Below the pieces are notes generated by a model. That model made no database searches. It worked only from the letters and a program-made list of their open reading frames with translations, and was not told where the DNA came from. A DNA stretch of 64,000 bases from JAJDIA01 sp031555735 (lineage in GTDB: Bacteria > Bacteroidota > Bacteroidia > Bacteroidales > Tannerellaceae). Below are positions 51,450-60,416 of the stretch, piece by piece; the stretch's first letter is position 1; every line of letters starts with the position of its first letter. Both the position numbers and the translations under genes were made by a program. The stretch covers positions 1-64,000 of the forward strand of contig JAVBUE010000013.1 in the NCBI GenBank assembly GCA_031555735.1. Reading direction: 5' to 3'.

Positions 51450-53165
51450 ATGGACAAAAACAAACGACTGGCTATCTGGCTTCCCGTGATCATCGCGGTG
51501 AGCATTGCGCTGGGTATTTTTATCGGCAATCATTATGTTTCGCTCAGCCAGGGTAAAAAACGATCATACCAGAGCGGAAACAAGATAAATGCCGTGCTGG
51601 ATATCATCGACGACCAATATGTGGATACGGTGGATATGGCACGGCTGGTGGAAGGCACCATCCCCAAGATCTTCAGCGAGCTCGACCCCCACTCCATGTA
51701 TATCCCGGCCGAAGACGCGGCGATCGTGAATGAAGACCTCGAAGGATCATTCAGCGGCATCGGCGTATCGTTCAACATGCAAACAGATACGATCCTGGTC
51801 ATCAGTGTGATCAGCGGAGGCCCTGCCGAGAAGGCGGGACTGTTGCCCTTCGACCGCATCATCACGATCAACGATTCCGTCTTTTCAGGCAACGGGTCGA
51901 GCCAGATCAAGATCATGCGTACCTTACGCGGGGCAAAGAACAGCACGGTCAAACTGGGTGTACTCCGCCACACGGCGACCGAACTGTTGTATTTCGACGT
52001 CACGCGCGGCGATGTGCCGGTCAATACCGTAGATGTAGCCTATGAAGTGGAAAAAGGCATCGGATACATCAAAGTAGTCAAGTTCGGACGTACCACCTAC
52101 AATGAATTTATTACCGCCATCGCCCGGATGAAAGAGAAAGGATGCACCTCCTTTATCATCGACCTGCGCAGCAATACCGGGGGATACCTGGACGCGGCGG
52201 TAAAGATGGTCAACGAGTTCCTGCCGGGAGAGCGGCTGATCGTTTATACGGAAGGAAAGGCGTTTCCGCGCCAGGATATATTCTCGAACGGGACAGGTAC
52301 CTGCTTGGATAATCCGATCGTGGTGCTTACCGACGAGATATCGGCATCCGCCAGCGAGATCTTTTCGGGGGCGATCCAGGACAACGACCGCGGGCTGATC
52401 GTCGGTCGCCGTACCTACGGCAAAGGACTGGTGCAAAGCCCTATCCAACTGAAAGACGGTTCAGAGATACGCCTCACCATCGGCCGTTACTACATCCCTT
52501 CCGGTCGCAGTATCCAGAAAGAATATGAGTTGGGCAACGGAGACGCCTACGAACAGGACATATACAACCGCTATATGCACGGCGAATTCGACACGGCCGA
52601 CAGCATCAAGATGAACGATTCGCTCCGGTACGAGACCTTGGGCCACCGTATCGTGTATGGCGGCGGCGGCATCATGCCGGACGTTTTTATCCCGCGTGAC
52701 ACGAGTGGTGTTACATCCTACTATACCAATGTGATCAACAGCGGCGTATTGTATCAGTTCGCCCTGGATTATTCGGACAGGAACCAGGATAAGCTGACGT
52801 CCTTCGATACCTGGGAGAAATTGTATGAATACCTGCAGAACCAGCCGTTACTCTACCAGTTCGTTGATTTCGCGGAGAGCAAGGGGATCAAGAGACGCCC
52901 CACCCTGCTCGCCATCTCCGGCAAGCTGATCGTGAACCAGTTGCAGGCGTATATCGTACGTAACTTCTTCGACGAAGACGGTTTTTATCCCATCTTCCAG
53001 AAAGAAGACAAGACGCTGCGCCGCGCCGTCAAGATCATGCAGGAAGGCAAATCCCTGCCGTTGACCCACGTACCGGACGTTCCCGAGCAGGCCGACAGCA
53101 ATGCCATCCACCTGAAAGGATATGGCCTGGCCAAAGAAAAGATTTTTGAAAATATCATTATATAG
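51450..53165 (+). CDS. S41-family C-terminal processing protease (PDZ-containing)
   Basis: 571 residues. One N-terminal membrane anchor (about 8-28: IWLPVIIAVSIALGIFIG), a PDZ domain (about 90-175: GVSFNMQTDTILVISVISGGPAEKAG), and the tail-specific protease core with ISASASEIFSGA (nucleophile) and GRRTYGKG (general-base lysine). It would cleave proteins at their C-termini in the periplasm. The tail of about 150 residues after the core is longer than in typical CtpA. It overlaps the patatin gene by 44 nt and may be coupled with it. Confidence 0.93.
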   Translation: MDKNKRLAIWLPVIIAVSIALGIFIGNHYVSLSQGKKRSYQSGNKINAVLDIIDDQYVDTVDMARLVEGTIPKIFSELDPHSMYIPAEDAAIVNEDLEGSFSGIGVSFNMQTDTILVISVISGGPAEKAGLLPFDRIITINDSVFSGNGSSQIKIMRTLRGAKNSTVKLGVLRHTATELLYFDVTRGDVPVNTVDVAYEVEKGIGYIKVVKFGRTTYNEFITAIARMKEKGCTSFIIDLRSNTGGYLDAAVKMVNEFLPGERLIVYTEGKAFPRQDIFSNGTGTCLDNPIVVLTDEISASASEIFSGAIQDNDRGLIVGRRTYGKGLVQSPIQLKDGSEIRLTIGRYYIPSGRSIQKEYELGNGDAYEQDIYNRYMHGEFDTADSIKMNDSLRYETLGHRIVYGGGGIMPDVFIPRDTSGVTSYYTNVINSGVLYQFALDYSDRNQDKLTSFDTWEKLYEYLQNQPLLYQFVDFAESKGIKRRPTLLAISGKLIVNQLQAYIVRNFFDEDGFYPIFQKEDKTLRRAVKIMQEGKSLPLTHVPDVPEQADSNAIHLKGYGLAKEKIFENIII

Positions 53166-55485
53166 CTACCTATTGAAGAAAGGAATTGTTTGCATACTAT
53201 TAGGGCTTCTGACCCCCGCCCTGCCATCTGCCCAGAAAGTAGGGCTGGTCATGAGCGGAGGGGGAGCCAAGGGTGCCGCCCATATCGGAGTGATCAAGGC
53301 ATTGGAAGAAAATGGCATCCCCATTGATTATGTAACGGGAACCTCCATCGGCGCCATTATCGGCAGCCTGTACGCCATGGGTTATACGCCGGAGGAGATG
53401 CTCAACCTGCTCTTGTCCGACGAGTTTTCATACTGGCAGACCGGAACGGTGGAAGAACAATACGCGTACTATTTCCGTGAGCCGCTGCCTACGCCTGAAT
53501 TCTCCCATTTCTCCATCGAGAAATCGTCGGACTCGCTACAGATCAAAGCCAACTTCCTGCCGCAAAGCCTGATCAACCCTATCCAGATGAACCAGGCGTT
53601 CATGGGTTTGTTTGCCCAGGCCACGGCAAAGGCGGGATGGAATTTCGACAACCTGTTTGTGCCCTTCCGCTGTGTGGCATCCGATATCTACGACAAGAAA
53701 GCGGTTGTATTCCGCAACGGCGACCTGGGTGATGCCGTCCGTGCCTCCATGAGTTTTCCCTTTGTGTTCCAACCGATCCGCCAGGACAGCATACCGCTGT
53801 TCGATGGAGGCATTTACGATAACTTCCCCATCCAACCGATGAAGGATGCGTTCCATCCGGACTTTATTTTTGGTTCCGCCGTCTCCGGTGCCCAACAGGG
53901 GAAGATATCCAATAATATGTATAACCAGTTGGAGACGATGATCATGCAGAAAACGGATTATACCGTAGATGATGCAGACGGGTTGATGATCCAGTTTGAT
54001 TTCTCAACCGTCTCCCTCCTGGATTTCCAGAAAGGAAGGGAATTGATGGAGATAGGCTATCAACGCACCCTGCAGATGATCGATTCCATCAAGGCGCGTG
54101 TGCCGCGCACCGTCTCTCCCGAGGAGGTGGCCGAACGCCGGAAAGCCTACCGTGAAAGCCTCCCGCCGCTGGTATTCAAACGGATCTATGTGACCGGCGT
54201 GTCCGACGAACAGCGCAAATACGTAGAAGCCCAGCTCCACCGCGACATCAACGATGAGTTTTCACTGGAAGAGTTCAAACGCGCTTACTTTAAGATGCTC
54301 ACTTACTCCAAGATCAAGGAGATCATGCCGCACGCCGTGTATAACCGCGTGGAAAAGAAATTCGACCTCCATCTGGACGTCGTGATGAAAGAAGAGCTGC
54401 AGATCGGTTTCGGGGGAAATGTTTCTTCGCACCAGGCCAACCAGTTGTATCTGGGGATGAGTTACCAGGCGCTTACACGGGTGGCGTCCGAATACCATGC
54501 GGGCTTCCAGGTAGGCAACTCGTTCGGTGGAGCCATGCTGGATGCACGATTGTATCTCCAGACACGGATACCGATGTACCTGAGCGGGATGGGGGTTTAT
54601 TCGAATCGCCGCTACTCTCCTTCCCAGTCTATGTTTTACGAAGACGTGGTTCCGGCCTTTATCAAGCAACAGGAGTTGTATATGAAGCTGAACTTCGGTT
54701 TTCCGTGGCTCAACCATGCCAAGATTGAGGCAGGGGTGAGTTACGGCCGCCTCAAGGACCACTATCTGCTGAATAATACCACCACCATAGCGGGCGCTTC
54801 GTTTGAAGACAGTTGGTACAACCTCTTCAATGCCTCGTTCGGCCTGATCCACTATTCGCTCAATGCGAAGCAATACGCCACAGCCGGGCGTGAGCGGTAT
54901 CTCATCGGACGGTATGTCAGCGGTACCGAAACCTATTCGCCCTCGCCGACCTCGCCGCTGGTGCCTGTCAATCATCACCACATCAGTTGGTTTCAGGTCA
55001 AAGCGCGGTGGCTGAAATACCAGTCGTTCGGCAGCCGGTTCAGTCTGGGTTACCTGGGGGAAGGTGTCTTCTCGGATAAAGACCTGATGAGCAATTATAC
55101 GGCATCCATCCTACAGGCGCCGGCCTTTACCCCTACCCCGCACAGCATGATCGTATTCAACGAAGCGTTCCGTGCCAACCAGTACGTAGCCGGCGGTTTG
55201 ATCCCTATCCTGAAATTTAACCGGATATTTCACTTGCGCAGTGAGTTTTATGCTTTCGCTCCGCTGAAGGAGATACGGAAAAACACGGATGAAGTTCCGT
55301 ACTACGACGACTGGATCCATTCGTTCCGTCCGATCAATTACATGGGAGAGATTTCCCTGGTACTGCAACTCCCCTTCGCCTCCTTCAGCATCTATGCGAA
55401 TGGGTATAGTTACCCGAAAGACAACTTCAACTTCGGATTGAACATCGGCTACCTGATCTTCAACCCCAAAATGTTGGATAATTGA
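53122..55485 (+). CDS. Patatin-like phospholipase with C-terminal outer-membrane barrel
   Basis: 787 residues. A signal peptide (KGIVCILLGLLTPALPSA-Q) is followed by the patatin domain (about 38-320): SGGGAKGAA oxyanion loop, nucleophile S75 in GTSIG and the catalytic aspartate in DGGIYDN. A POTRA-like segment (about 345-415: KRIYVTGVSDEQRKYVEAQL) leads into an Omp85/BamA-like surface-antigen barrel (about 420-787), like the P. aeruginosa PlpD type V secretion design. The lipase could be exported or tethered at the surface. The start at 53122 is an ATG inside the S41 gene; a TTG at 53146 is the alternative. Confidence 0.92.
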   Translation: MAWPKKRFLKISLYSYLLKKGIVCILLGLLTPALPSAQKVGLVMSGGGAKGAAHIGVIKALEENGIPIDYVTGTSIGAIIGSLYAMGYTPEEMLNLLLSDEFSYWQTGTVEEQYAYYFREPLPTPEFSHFSIEKSSDSLQIKANFLPQSLINPIQMNQAFMGLFAQATAKAGWNFDNLFVPFRCVASDIYDKKAVVFRNGDLGDAVRASMSFPFVFQPIRQDSIPLFDGGIYDNFPIQPMKDAFHPDFIFGSAVSGAQQGKISNNMYNQLETMIMQKTDYTVDDADGLMIQFDFSTVSLLDFQKGRELMEIGYQRTLQMIDSIKARVPRTVSPEEVAERRKAYRESLPPLVFKRIYVTGVSDEQRKYVEAQLHRDINDEFSLEEFKRAYFKMLTYSKIKEIMPHAVYNRVEKKFDLHLDVVMKEELQIGFGGNVSSHQANQLYLGMSYQALTRVASEYHAGFQVGNSFGGAMLDARLYLQTRIPMYLSGMGVYSNRRYSPSQSMFYEDVVPAFIKQQELYMKLNFGFPWLNHAKIEAGVSYGRLKDHYLLNNTTTIAGASFEDSWYNLFNASFGLIHYSLNAKQYATAGRERYLIGRYVSGTETYSPSPTSPLVPVNHHHISWFQVKARWLKYQSFGSRFSLGYLGEGVFSDKDLMSNYTASILQAPAFTPTPHSMIVFNEAFRANQYVAGGLIPILKFNRIFHLRSEFYAFAPLKEIRKNTDEVPYYDDWIHSFRPINYMGEISLVLQLPFASFSIYANGYSYPKDNFNFGLNIGYLIFNPKMLDN

Positions 55486-55504
55486 GAAAAAAAATGCCAA
55501 ATCG

Positions 55505-55535
55505 TTTGCATCTTTAAAAGAAAGCACTACCTTTG
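55505..55535 (+). promoter_or_regulatory. Promoter of tRNA-Arg (canonical Bacteroides type)
   Basis: TTTG at 55505-55508 and TACCTTTG at 55528-55535, spaced by 19 nt, match the -33/-7 consensus exactly. Transcription would begin near 55541, about 12 nt before the tRNA. Confidence 0.85.
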
Positions 55536-55552
55536 CACACGCAAACATCAAT

Positions 55553-55626
55553 GGCCGCGTAGCTCAACTGAATAGAGTAGCTGACTACGGATCAGCCGGT
55601 TACCGGTTTGAATCCTGTCGCGGTCA
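55553..55626 (+). tRNA. tRNA-Arg(ACG)
   Basis: 74 nt. Acceptor GGCCGCG pairs with CGCGGTC (one G-T), D-arm AGCTC...GAGT, anticodon stem GCTGA/TCAGC with loop CTACGGA (anticodon ACG), T-arm with GGTTTGAATCC. The 3' CCA is not encoded; the next bases are CAAA. It reads CGN arginine codons after A-to-I editing. Confidence 0.95.
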
Positions 55627-55632
55627 CAAATG

Positions 55633-55670
55633 AAAAGAGTAGCCTTCATCACGGAGGCTACTCTTTTTTT
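55633..55670 (+). terminator. Terminator after tRNA-Arg
   Basis: AGAGTAGCCT at 55636-55645 pairs perfectly with AGGCTACTCT at 55655-55664, followed by a T-run to 55670, 10 nt after the tRNA. Confidence 0.9.
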
Positions 55671-55769
55671 ATGACGCCACACATCCCTTGCCATCCGCCG
55701 CCCCAGGCTCTTATGGAACAATGTCAAAATGGATCAATATCATCACCCAGTGGAGCGGTTTCATTTTCT

Positions 55770-55806
55770 TCCTACACGGAGTTTATTTTTGCAAAACATC
55801 TGCCAC
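55770..55806. repeat. 37-bp block shared with locus B
   Basis: Its reverse complement matches 40261-40297 at 36 of 37 positions (starts GTGGCAGATGTTTTG, ends CCGTGTAGGA). It stands about 43 nt from the 22-bp array in the same relative order and orientation as at locus B. Confidence 0.9.
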
Positions 55807-55848
55807 GCGACGACTAAAGTGTATCTAAGTCAAAAGCCATGGCACAGG

Positions 55849-55958
55849 ATCAGTTTCATCCTGATGGAACAAAAAGTTTCTTTAGGTGGAACAAAAAGTT
55901 TCTTTAGGTGAAACAAAAAGTTTCTATAGGTGAACCTTTTTGTTCCAATAGGTGGAAA
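55849..55958. repeat. 22-bp tandem repeat array, locus C (5 units)
   Basis: On the minus strand, units occupy 55958-55937, 55936-55915, 55914-55893, 55892-55871 and 55870-55849. The core is GTTCCACC, TAAA or TATA, GAAAC, T-rich linker. The last unit carries CATCAGGATG, as do units 5-6 of locus B. It lies in the 439-nt gene-free stretch 55671-56109 between the two tRNAs. Confidence 0.9.
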
Positions 55959-56109
55959 CCCGGAGCGTCGCCGCGCCGCCGGATATGCAGTTCCGGCCAG
56001 TCTTGAATAGAGGACTCCACCTGAGCTTGACATTGATCCGTTCTTATACTGATCGAGGGCGTGTAAAAAAAAAATATCCTGACTTGTAAAAACAAATCAG
56101 GATACGTTG

Positions 56110-56184
56110 GGTGAATGATGGGACTCGAACCCACGACCCTTGGAACCACAATCCAATGCTCTAACCAGCTGAGCTACAATCACC
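56110..56184 (-). tRNA. tRNA-His(GTG)
   Basis: 75 nt including the extra 5' G-1 (56184) that marks tRNA-His and pairs with C73 (56110). Anticodon stem TTGGA/TCCAA, loop TTGTGGT, anticodon GTG; T-arm GTGGGTTCGAGTCCCAT. The acceptor stem has one T-T mismatch (pair 5-68). CCA is not fully encoded. Confidence 0.93.
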
Positions 56185-56222
56185 ATGTTTGCCTGTCGGG
56201 AAGATCTCCTTCAAAGACGGTG

Positions 56223-56253
56223 CAAAGATAGGGATTAAATCCGACAATGCAAG
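56223..56253 (-). promoter_or_regulatory. Promoter of tRNA-His
   Basis: On the minus strand CTTG (56253-56250), 19-nt spacer, TATCTTTG (56230-56223): a near match to the TTTG/TAnnTTTG consensus, about 39 nt before the tRNA. Confidence 0.7.
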
Positions 56254-56282
56254 TATTTATACTGTAAAAACGTATAAAAAAA

Positions 56283-57188
56283 TCACGGATAAATCGCTTT
56301 TTTTCCTGCGAGAAGGGTATTACGCATCAGTGAAATGATCGTCATCGGGCCTACTCCGCCCGGCACCGGTGTAATATACGCACATTTCGGCGCCACTTCA
56401 TCAAATTTCACGTCGCCCAGGAGCTTGAATCCCGATTTCGTCACACTGCTCGGTACGCGTGTGGTACCAACATCCACCACCACAGCGCCTTCTTTCACCA
56501 TATCGGCTTTCACAAATTCGGGAACGCCCAGCGCGACGATCAGGATATCCGCATGCTGGCACATCTCCTTCAGGTTGTTGGAGCGGCTGTGGCAAACGGT
56601 CACCGTACAATCGCCCGGATACGCCTTCTGGATCATCAGCATGGCTACGGGCTTACCGACGATGTTGCTTCGTCCGAGCACCACGCAATGCTTTCCTTTC
56701 GTTTCGATCTGATGGCGCTTCAGCAGTTCCAGGATACCGGCAGGCGTGGCAGAAACGAAACAGGGCAAGCCGATCGACATACGCCCTACATTGATCGGAT
56801 GGAATCCATCCACATCCTTGCGATAGTCGATCGCTTCGATCACTTTCTGTTCGGAGATATGTTTCGGCAGGGGAAGTTGCACGATGAAGCCATCCACATC
56901 AGGATCGTTGTTCAGCTCGTCCACTTTACGCAACAGCTCTTCTTCCGTCACATCGTCCTCATAACGAATGAGAGAGGATTTGAAACCAATCTCTTCGCAG
57001 GTACGTACTTTACTGGCGACATAGGTTTCACTCCCACCGTCGTGTCCTACCAGGATCGCAGCCAGGTGAGGAGTTTTTCCACCGGCAGCCTTGATTTGGG
57101 CAACTTCTTCAGCCATCTCCTGTTTCATCAGGGCGGCTGTTGTTTTTCCGTCTAATAACTTGTAACCTGTTTCTTCTGTATGATGCAT
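56283..57188 (-). CDS. folD: Methylenetetrahydrofolate dehydrogenase / cyclohydrolase
   Basis: 301 residues. The catalytic Y-x3-K is YVASKVR, followed by GFIVQLPLPKH, the Rossmann motif GRSNIVGKPVA and the signature PVPGGVGPMT near the end. It interconverts methylene-, methenyl- and 10-formyl-tetrahydrofolate in the cytoplasm. It starts 11 nt after the ffh stop, so the two genes are cotranscribed. Confidence 0.97.
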   Translation of the reverse strand: MHHTEETGYKLLDGKTTAALMKQEMAEEVAQIKAAGGKTPHLAAILVGHDGGSETYVASKVRTCEEIGFKSSLIRYEDDVTEEELLRKVDELNNDPDVDGFIVQLPLPKHISEQKVIEAIDYRKDVDGFHPINVGRMSIGLPCFVSATPAGILELLKRHQIETKGKHCVVLGRSNIVGKPVAMLMIQKAYPGDCTVTVCHSRSNNLKEMCQHADILIVALGVPEFVKADMVKEGAVVVDVGTTRVPSSVTKSGFKLLGDVKFDEVAPKCAYITPVPGGVGPMTIISLMRNTLLAGKKAIYP

Positions 57189-57199
57189 ATCTACTCGGA

Positions 57200-58528
57200 T
57201 TAACGTTTGAACTGGGGCAACTTCTTACCGCCGCCCGGTTTGGCTGTTGTCAGCATCCGCATCATCTTGCGGGTCTCGTCGAACTGCTTGATCAGCTTGT
57301 TCACATCCTGCACCGAGGTACCGCTGCCTTTGGCGATACGCTGGCGGCGGGAGCCGTTCAGGACCGCCGGATTGGAACGCTCATCAGGCGTCATGGAATG
57401 GATAATAGCCTCGATACTCTTGAACGCGTTATCATCAATATCCACATCCTTGAGGGCTTTTCCCACGCCGGGGATCATGGAAGCGAGTTCTTTCAGGTTA
57501 CCCATCTTCTTGATCTGCTGGATCTGGCTGATGAAATCGTTGAAATCGAACTGGTTCTTCGCGATTTTCTTTTGCAGGCGACGGGCTTCTTCTTCATCAT
57601 ATTGTTCCTGGGCACGTTCCACCAGCGAAACGATATCACCCATACCGAGGATACGGTCGGCCATACGTTCGGGGTGGAAGATATCCAGCGCATCCATCTT
57701 TTCACCCGTTCCGACGAACTTGATCGGCTTGTCAACCACCGTACGGATCGAAAGAGCCGCACCACCACGGGTATCCCCATCGAGCTTGGTCAGCACCACA
57801 CCGTCGAAGTCCAGGCGTTCATTAAATTCCCTGGCGGTATTCACGGCATCCTGTCCGGTCATGGCATCTACCACGAACAATGTTTCATTCGGCTGGATGG
57901 CTTTCTTGATCGCCGCGATCTCCTGCATCATCTGTTCGTCGATAGCCAGACGGCCGGCGGTATCCACAATCACCAGGTCGAATCCCTTCGTACGGGCTTC
58001 CTTAATGGCGTTCTGCGCGATGGCTACCGGGTTTTTATTTTCAGGCTCGGAATATACCGTCACACCAATCTGTTCACCCAGTACATGCAACTGTTCGATA
58101 GCAGCGGGACGATACACGTCGGCAGCTACCAGCAACGGCTTCTTGTTCCGTTTGGATTTAAGCATATTGGCCAGTTTGCCGGTGAAGGTAGTCTTACCCG
58201 ATCCCTGTAGCCCCGACATCAGGATGATGGCAGGATGACCGTCGAGGTTCACGTCGATCGCCGTCCCTCCCATCAGGGTGGCCAGTTCGTCGTGTACGAT
58301 CTTCACCATCAACTGTCCGGGTTTAACGGAGGTAAGCACGTTCTGTCCCAGCGCCTTTTCCTTTACGGTATCTGTAAACTGCTTGGCCACTTTGTAATTC
58401 ACGTCGGCGTCCAACAAGGCTTTGCGGACATCTTTCAGCGTTTCCGCCACATTGATCTCCGTGATCTTGCCTTCGCCCTTCAACAGCTTAAACGACCTGT
58501 CTAACCGTTCGCTTAAATTTTCAAACAT
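57200..58528 (-). CDS. ffh: Signal recognition particle protein Ffh
   Basis: 442 residues. N-domain helices (1-85), SRP GTPase with GLQGSGKTT P-loop, DTAGRL, TKLDGD and the GTGEKMDAL motif, then the methionine-rich M-domain (about 325-435: MIPGVGKALKDVD... SRRQRIAKGSGT, the RNA-binding helix-turn). It binds signal sequences and 4.5S RNA to deliver ribosomes to the membrane. Full length. Confidence 0.97.
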   Translation of the reverse strand: MFENLSERLDRSFKLLKGEGKITEINVAETLKDVRKALLDADVNYKVAKQFTDTVKEKALGQNVLTSVKPGQLMVKIVHDELATLMGGTAIDVNLDGHPAIILMSGLQGSGKTTFTGKLANMLKSKRNKKPLLVAADVYRPAAIEQLHVLGEQIGVTVYSEPENKNPVAIAQNAIKEARTKGFDLVIVDTAGRLAIDEQMMQEIAAIKKAIQPNETLFVVDAMTGQDAVNTAREFNERLDFDGVVLTKLDGDTRGGAALSIRTVVDKPIKFVGTGEKMDALDIFHPERMADRILGMGDIVSLVERAQEQYDEEEARRLQKKIAKNQFDFNDFISQIQQIKKMGNLKELASMIPGVGKALKDVDIDDNAFKSIEAIIHSMTPDERSNPAVLNGSRRQRIAKGSGTSVQDVNKLIKQFDETRKMMRMLTTAKPGGGKKLPQFKR

Positions 58529-58571
58529 AATGTGTCTATGTAATTGTTATATTTTCTTCGCTAACAAGCCG

Positions 58572-58605
58572 CAAAGGTAAGTAAAATACCCGGCGACGAG
58601 GCAAA
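58572..58605 (-). promoter_or_regulatory. Promoter of ffh-folD
   Basis: On the minus strand TTTG (58605-58602) and TACCTTTG (58579-58572) with a 22-nt spacer, slightly longer than usual, 44 nt before the ATG. Confidence 0.6.
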
Positions 58606-58610
58606 ACATG

Positions 58611-59933
58611 TCATATTTTCTTATGTTGCCAAGCCGCTTTCTTCAAATAAAGCGTACTGAACATCAGCAGGAAACTGAAATAAACAATCTCGCCGAGGAA
58701 GCAGAGATGCACGGGCAACCGCAGGTGAAAGCCTGCCACATACAAGTAGAGGCAATAAAAGCACAACGTGACCAGCTCCATCCATAAGGCCGAGCGCGTA
58801 TTGCCCGTTCCCGACACCCCGTTGAACACCACGCTGCCTACTGCCGACACCAACATCGCCACCGCTACCACATAAATGGAGGATACTGAGGAGTGGATCA
58901 ACACCGGATCATTCGTATAAATGGAGGCGATCTCCCGGGGTATGGCACATATCACCACGACGAATGCCACCATGATCCCCAACGACCATTGCGCGATTTG
59001 CCGGACGGTACGTAATACCTGGTCGGTATGCCCGGCGCCGATCAGGTTGCTCACGAACGAGTTGGTGGTGGTGGACAGCGAATTGACCGGAATAAACATT
59101 ACGATATACACGCTGCGCACGATGTTGGCGACAGCCAGTTCACGTTGTCCGAGCCGTTCCACAACAATAAAAAACAGGAAGAACGTACTCATCGACACAA
59201 AATACTGGAACATGGTAAATACAGAGATACTCAATACCCTGCGCAACAAGGCGAAATCAAACGAGCGGAAGCGGTCGAGACCGTATTTCCCGATATTCAC
59301 CGTGTATCTTGTATAGATAAGGAAGAAGAGGATCGATACCGCCTCAGCTGTTACCGACGCAATGGCTGCGCCTTTGATCCCCATCTGCGGGAAGCCTCCG
59401 TTACCAAAGATCAGCAGGTAGTCGAGCACCACGTTGGTGACCGCCATCAATATCGCGTTCAGCGTCAATACCCGCGTACGTGTGATTCCGATAAACAACG
59501 CCCGGAACATGACATTCACGAACGAGAAGAAAAAGCCGAACACCCGCCAGTCGAGAAACTGCATGGTGGCATCCAGTATCGCATCCGAGGAGATCATCAC
59601 CCGCATCACTCCGGCGCCCAGTAACCGGGAGAACAGCACCATGCATACAGCCAATGTCAACAAGAAGAACACGCCCTGAATCATGACCGGCCCCACTTCG
59701 GCATACCGTTTTTCCCCGTTCCGCCGGGCGATTACGATCTGCGAACCAGTACTAAAACCGAAGGCGATCGTGAAAATACAGATATAATAAAGTCCCCCGA
59801 GGGCAGAGGCACCCAGTTCCACTTCCCCTACCCGACCCAGAAAGGCGGTATTCGTCACATTAATCACATTCTGCGCCAGCAGACTGAGAAAAATGGGGTA
59901 GCTCACATTCCATATTTGCTTATTTGTGTACAT
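58611..59933 (-). CDS. MATE-family efflux transporter
   Basis: 440 residues with about 12 membrane helices in two halves; the first half begins IWNVSYPIFLSLLAQNVINVTNTAFLGRVG (about 7-36) and the second repeats the pattern near residue 240 (SISVFTMFQYFVSMSTFFLF). MATE proteins expel cationic drugs or metabolites with Na+ or H+. The substrate is unknown. It has no operon partner; panD lies 89 nt upstream behind a terminator. Confidence 0.9.
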   Translation of the reverse strand: MYTNKQIWNVSYPIFLSLLAQNVINVTNTAFLGRVGEVELGASALGGLYYICIFTIAFGFSTGSQIVIARRNGEKRYAEVGPVMIQGVFFLLTLAVCMVLFSRLLGAGVMRVMISSDAILDATMQFLDWRVFGFFFSFVNVMFRALFIGITRTRVLTLNAILMAVTNVVLDYLLIFGNGGFPQMGIKGAAIASVTAEAVSILFFLIYTRYTVNIGKYGLDRFRSFDFALLRRVLSISVFTMFQYFVSMSTFFLFFIVVERLGQRELAVANIVRSVYIVMFIPVNSLSTTTNSFVSNLIGAGHTDQVLRTVRQIAQWSLGIMVAFVVVICAIPREIASIYTNDPVLIHSSVSSIYVVAVAMLVSAVGSVVFNGVSGTGNTRSALWMELVTLCFYCLYLYVAGFHLRLPVHLCFLGEIVYFSFLLMFSTLYLKKAAWQHKKI

Positions 59934-59961
59934 GCGTTGCTTTCTACCAAATCATCATCAG

Positions 59962-59993
59962 AAAAAAAGCCCGTCCGAATGCGACGAGCTTTT
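59962..59993 (-). terminator. Terminator after panD
   Basis: On the minus strand AAAAGCTCGTC (59993-59983) pairs with GACGGGCTTTT (59975-59965) with one mismatch, followed by more T's to 59962; 30 nt after the panD stop. Confidence 0.7.
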
Positions 59994-60022
59994 CCTATCC
60001 TATCCTGCAAACCAACGATATG

Positions 60023-60373
60023 TTATACCAGTTTATTGGTGGCTGTATCCGGGAAAATAACTGCCGGTCTGAACGTTTTCGCTTCTTCAAAGTCCATCAG
60101 GGCATACGACATCACGATAATGATATCACCCGGTTGCACCTTGCGGGCAGCAGCGCCGTTCAGACAGATCACACCCGATCCGCGTTCGCCTTTAATCACA
60201 TAGGTATCAAAACGTTCACCGTTATTGTTATCCACCACACTCACCTTTTCATTTGCGATCAGATTCGCCGCATCCATCAGGTCTTCATCGATGGTGATAC
60301 TCCCGATATAATTCAAATTGGCTTCCGTAACGGTAACGCGGTGGATTTTTGACTTGACTACCTCTATTAGCAT
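60023..60373 (-). CDS. panD: Aspartate 1-decarboxylase (pyruvoyl enzyme)
   Basis: 116 residues. The self-processing site G24-S25 (YIGSITID) gives the pyruvoyl group; Y22, K9 and R-x motifs of the family are kept, as are T-rich and GDIIIVMSYA segments. It makes beta-alanine from aspartate for pantothenate. It follows panC after 43 nt, so both pantothenate steps are coexpressed. Confidence 0.96.
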   Translation of the reverse strand: MLIEVVKSKIHRVTVTEANLNYIGSITIDEDLMDAANLIANEKVSVVDNNNGERFDTYVIKGERGSGVICLNGAAARKVQPGDIIIVMSYALMDFEEAKTFRPAVIFPDTATNKLV

Positions 60374-60416
60374 CGTGTAAAAAATTGATTCATAACCAAA
60401 CGGAAATGACGCATTC

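Noticed and set aside
55608..55911. Two short frames after tRNA-Arg
   Set aside because: They begin in the tRNA 3' end or terminator and continue into the repeat element; no start context and no protein-like composition.
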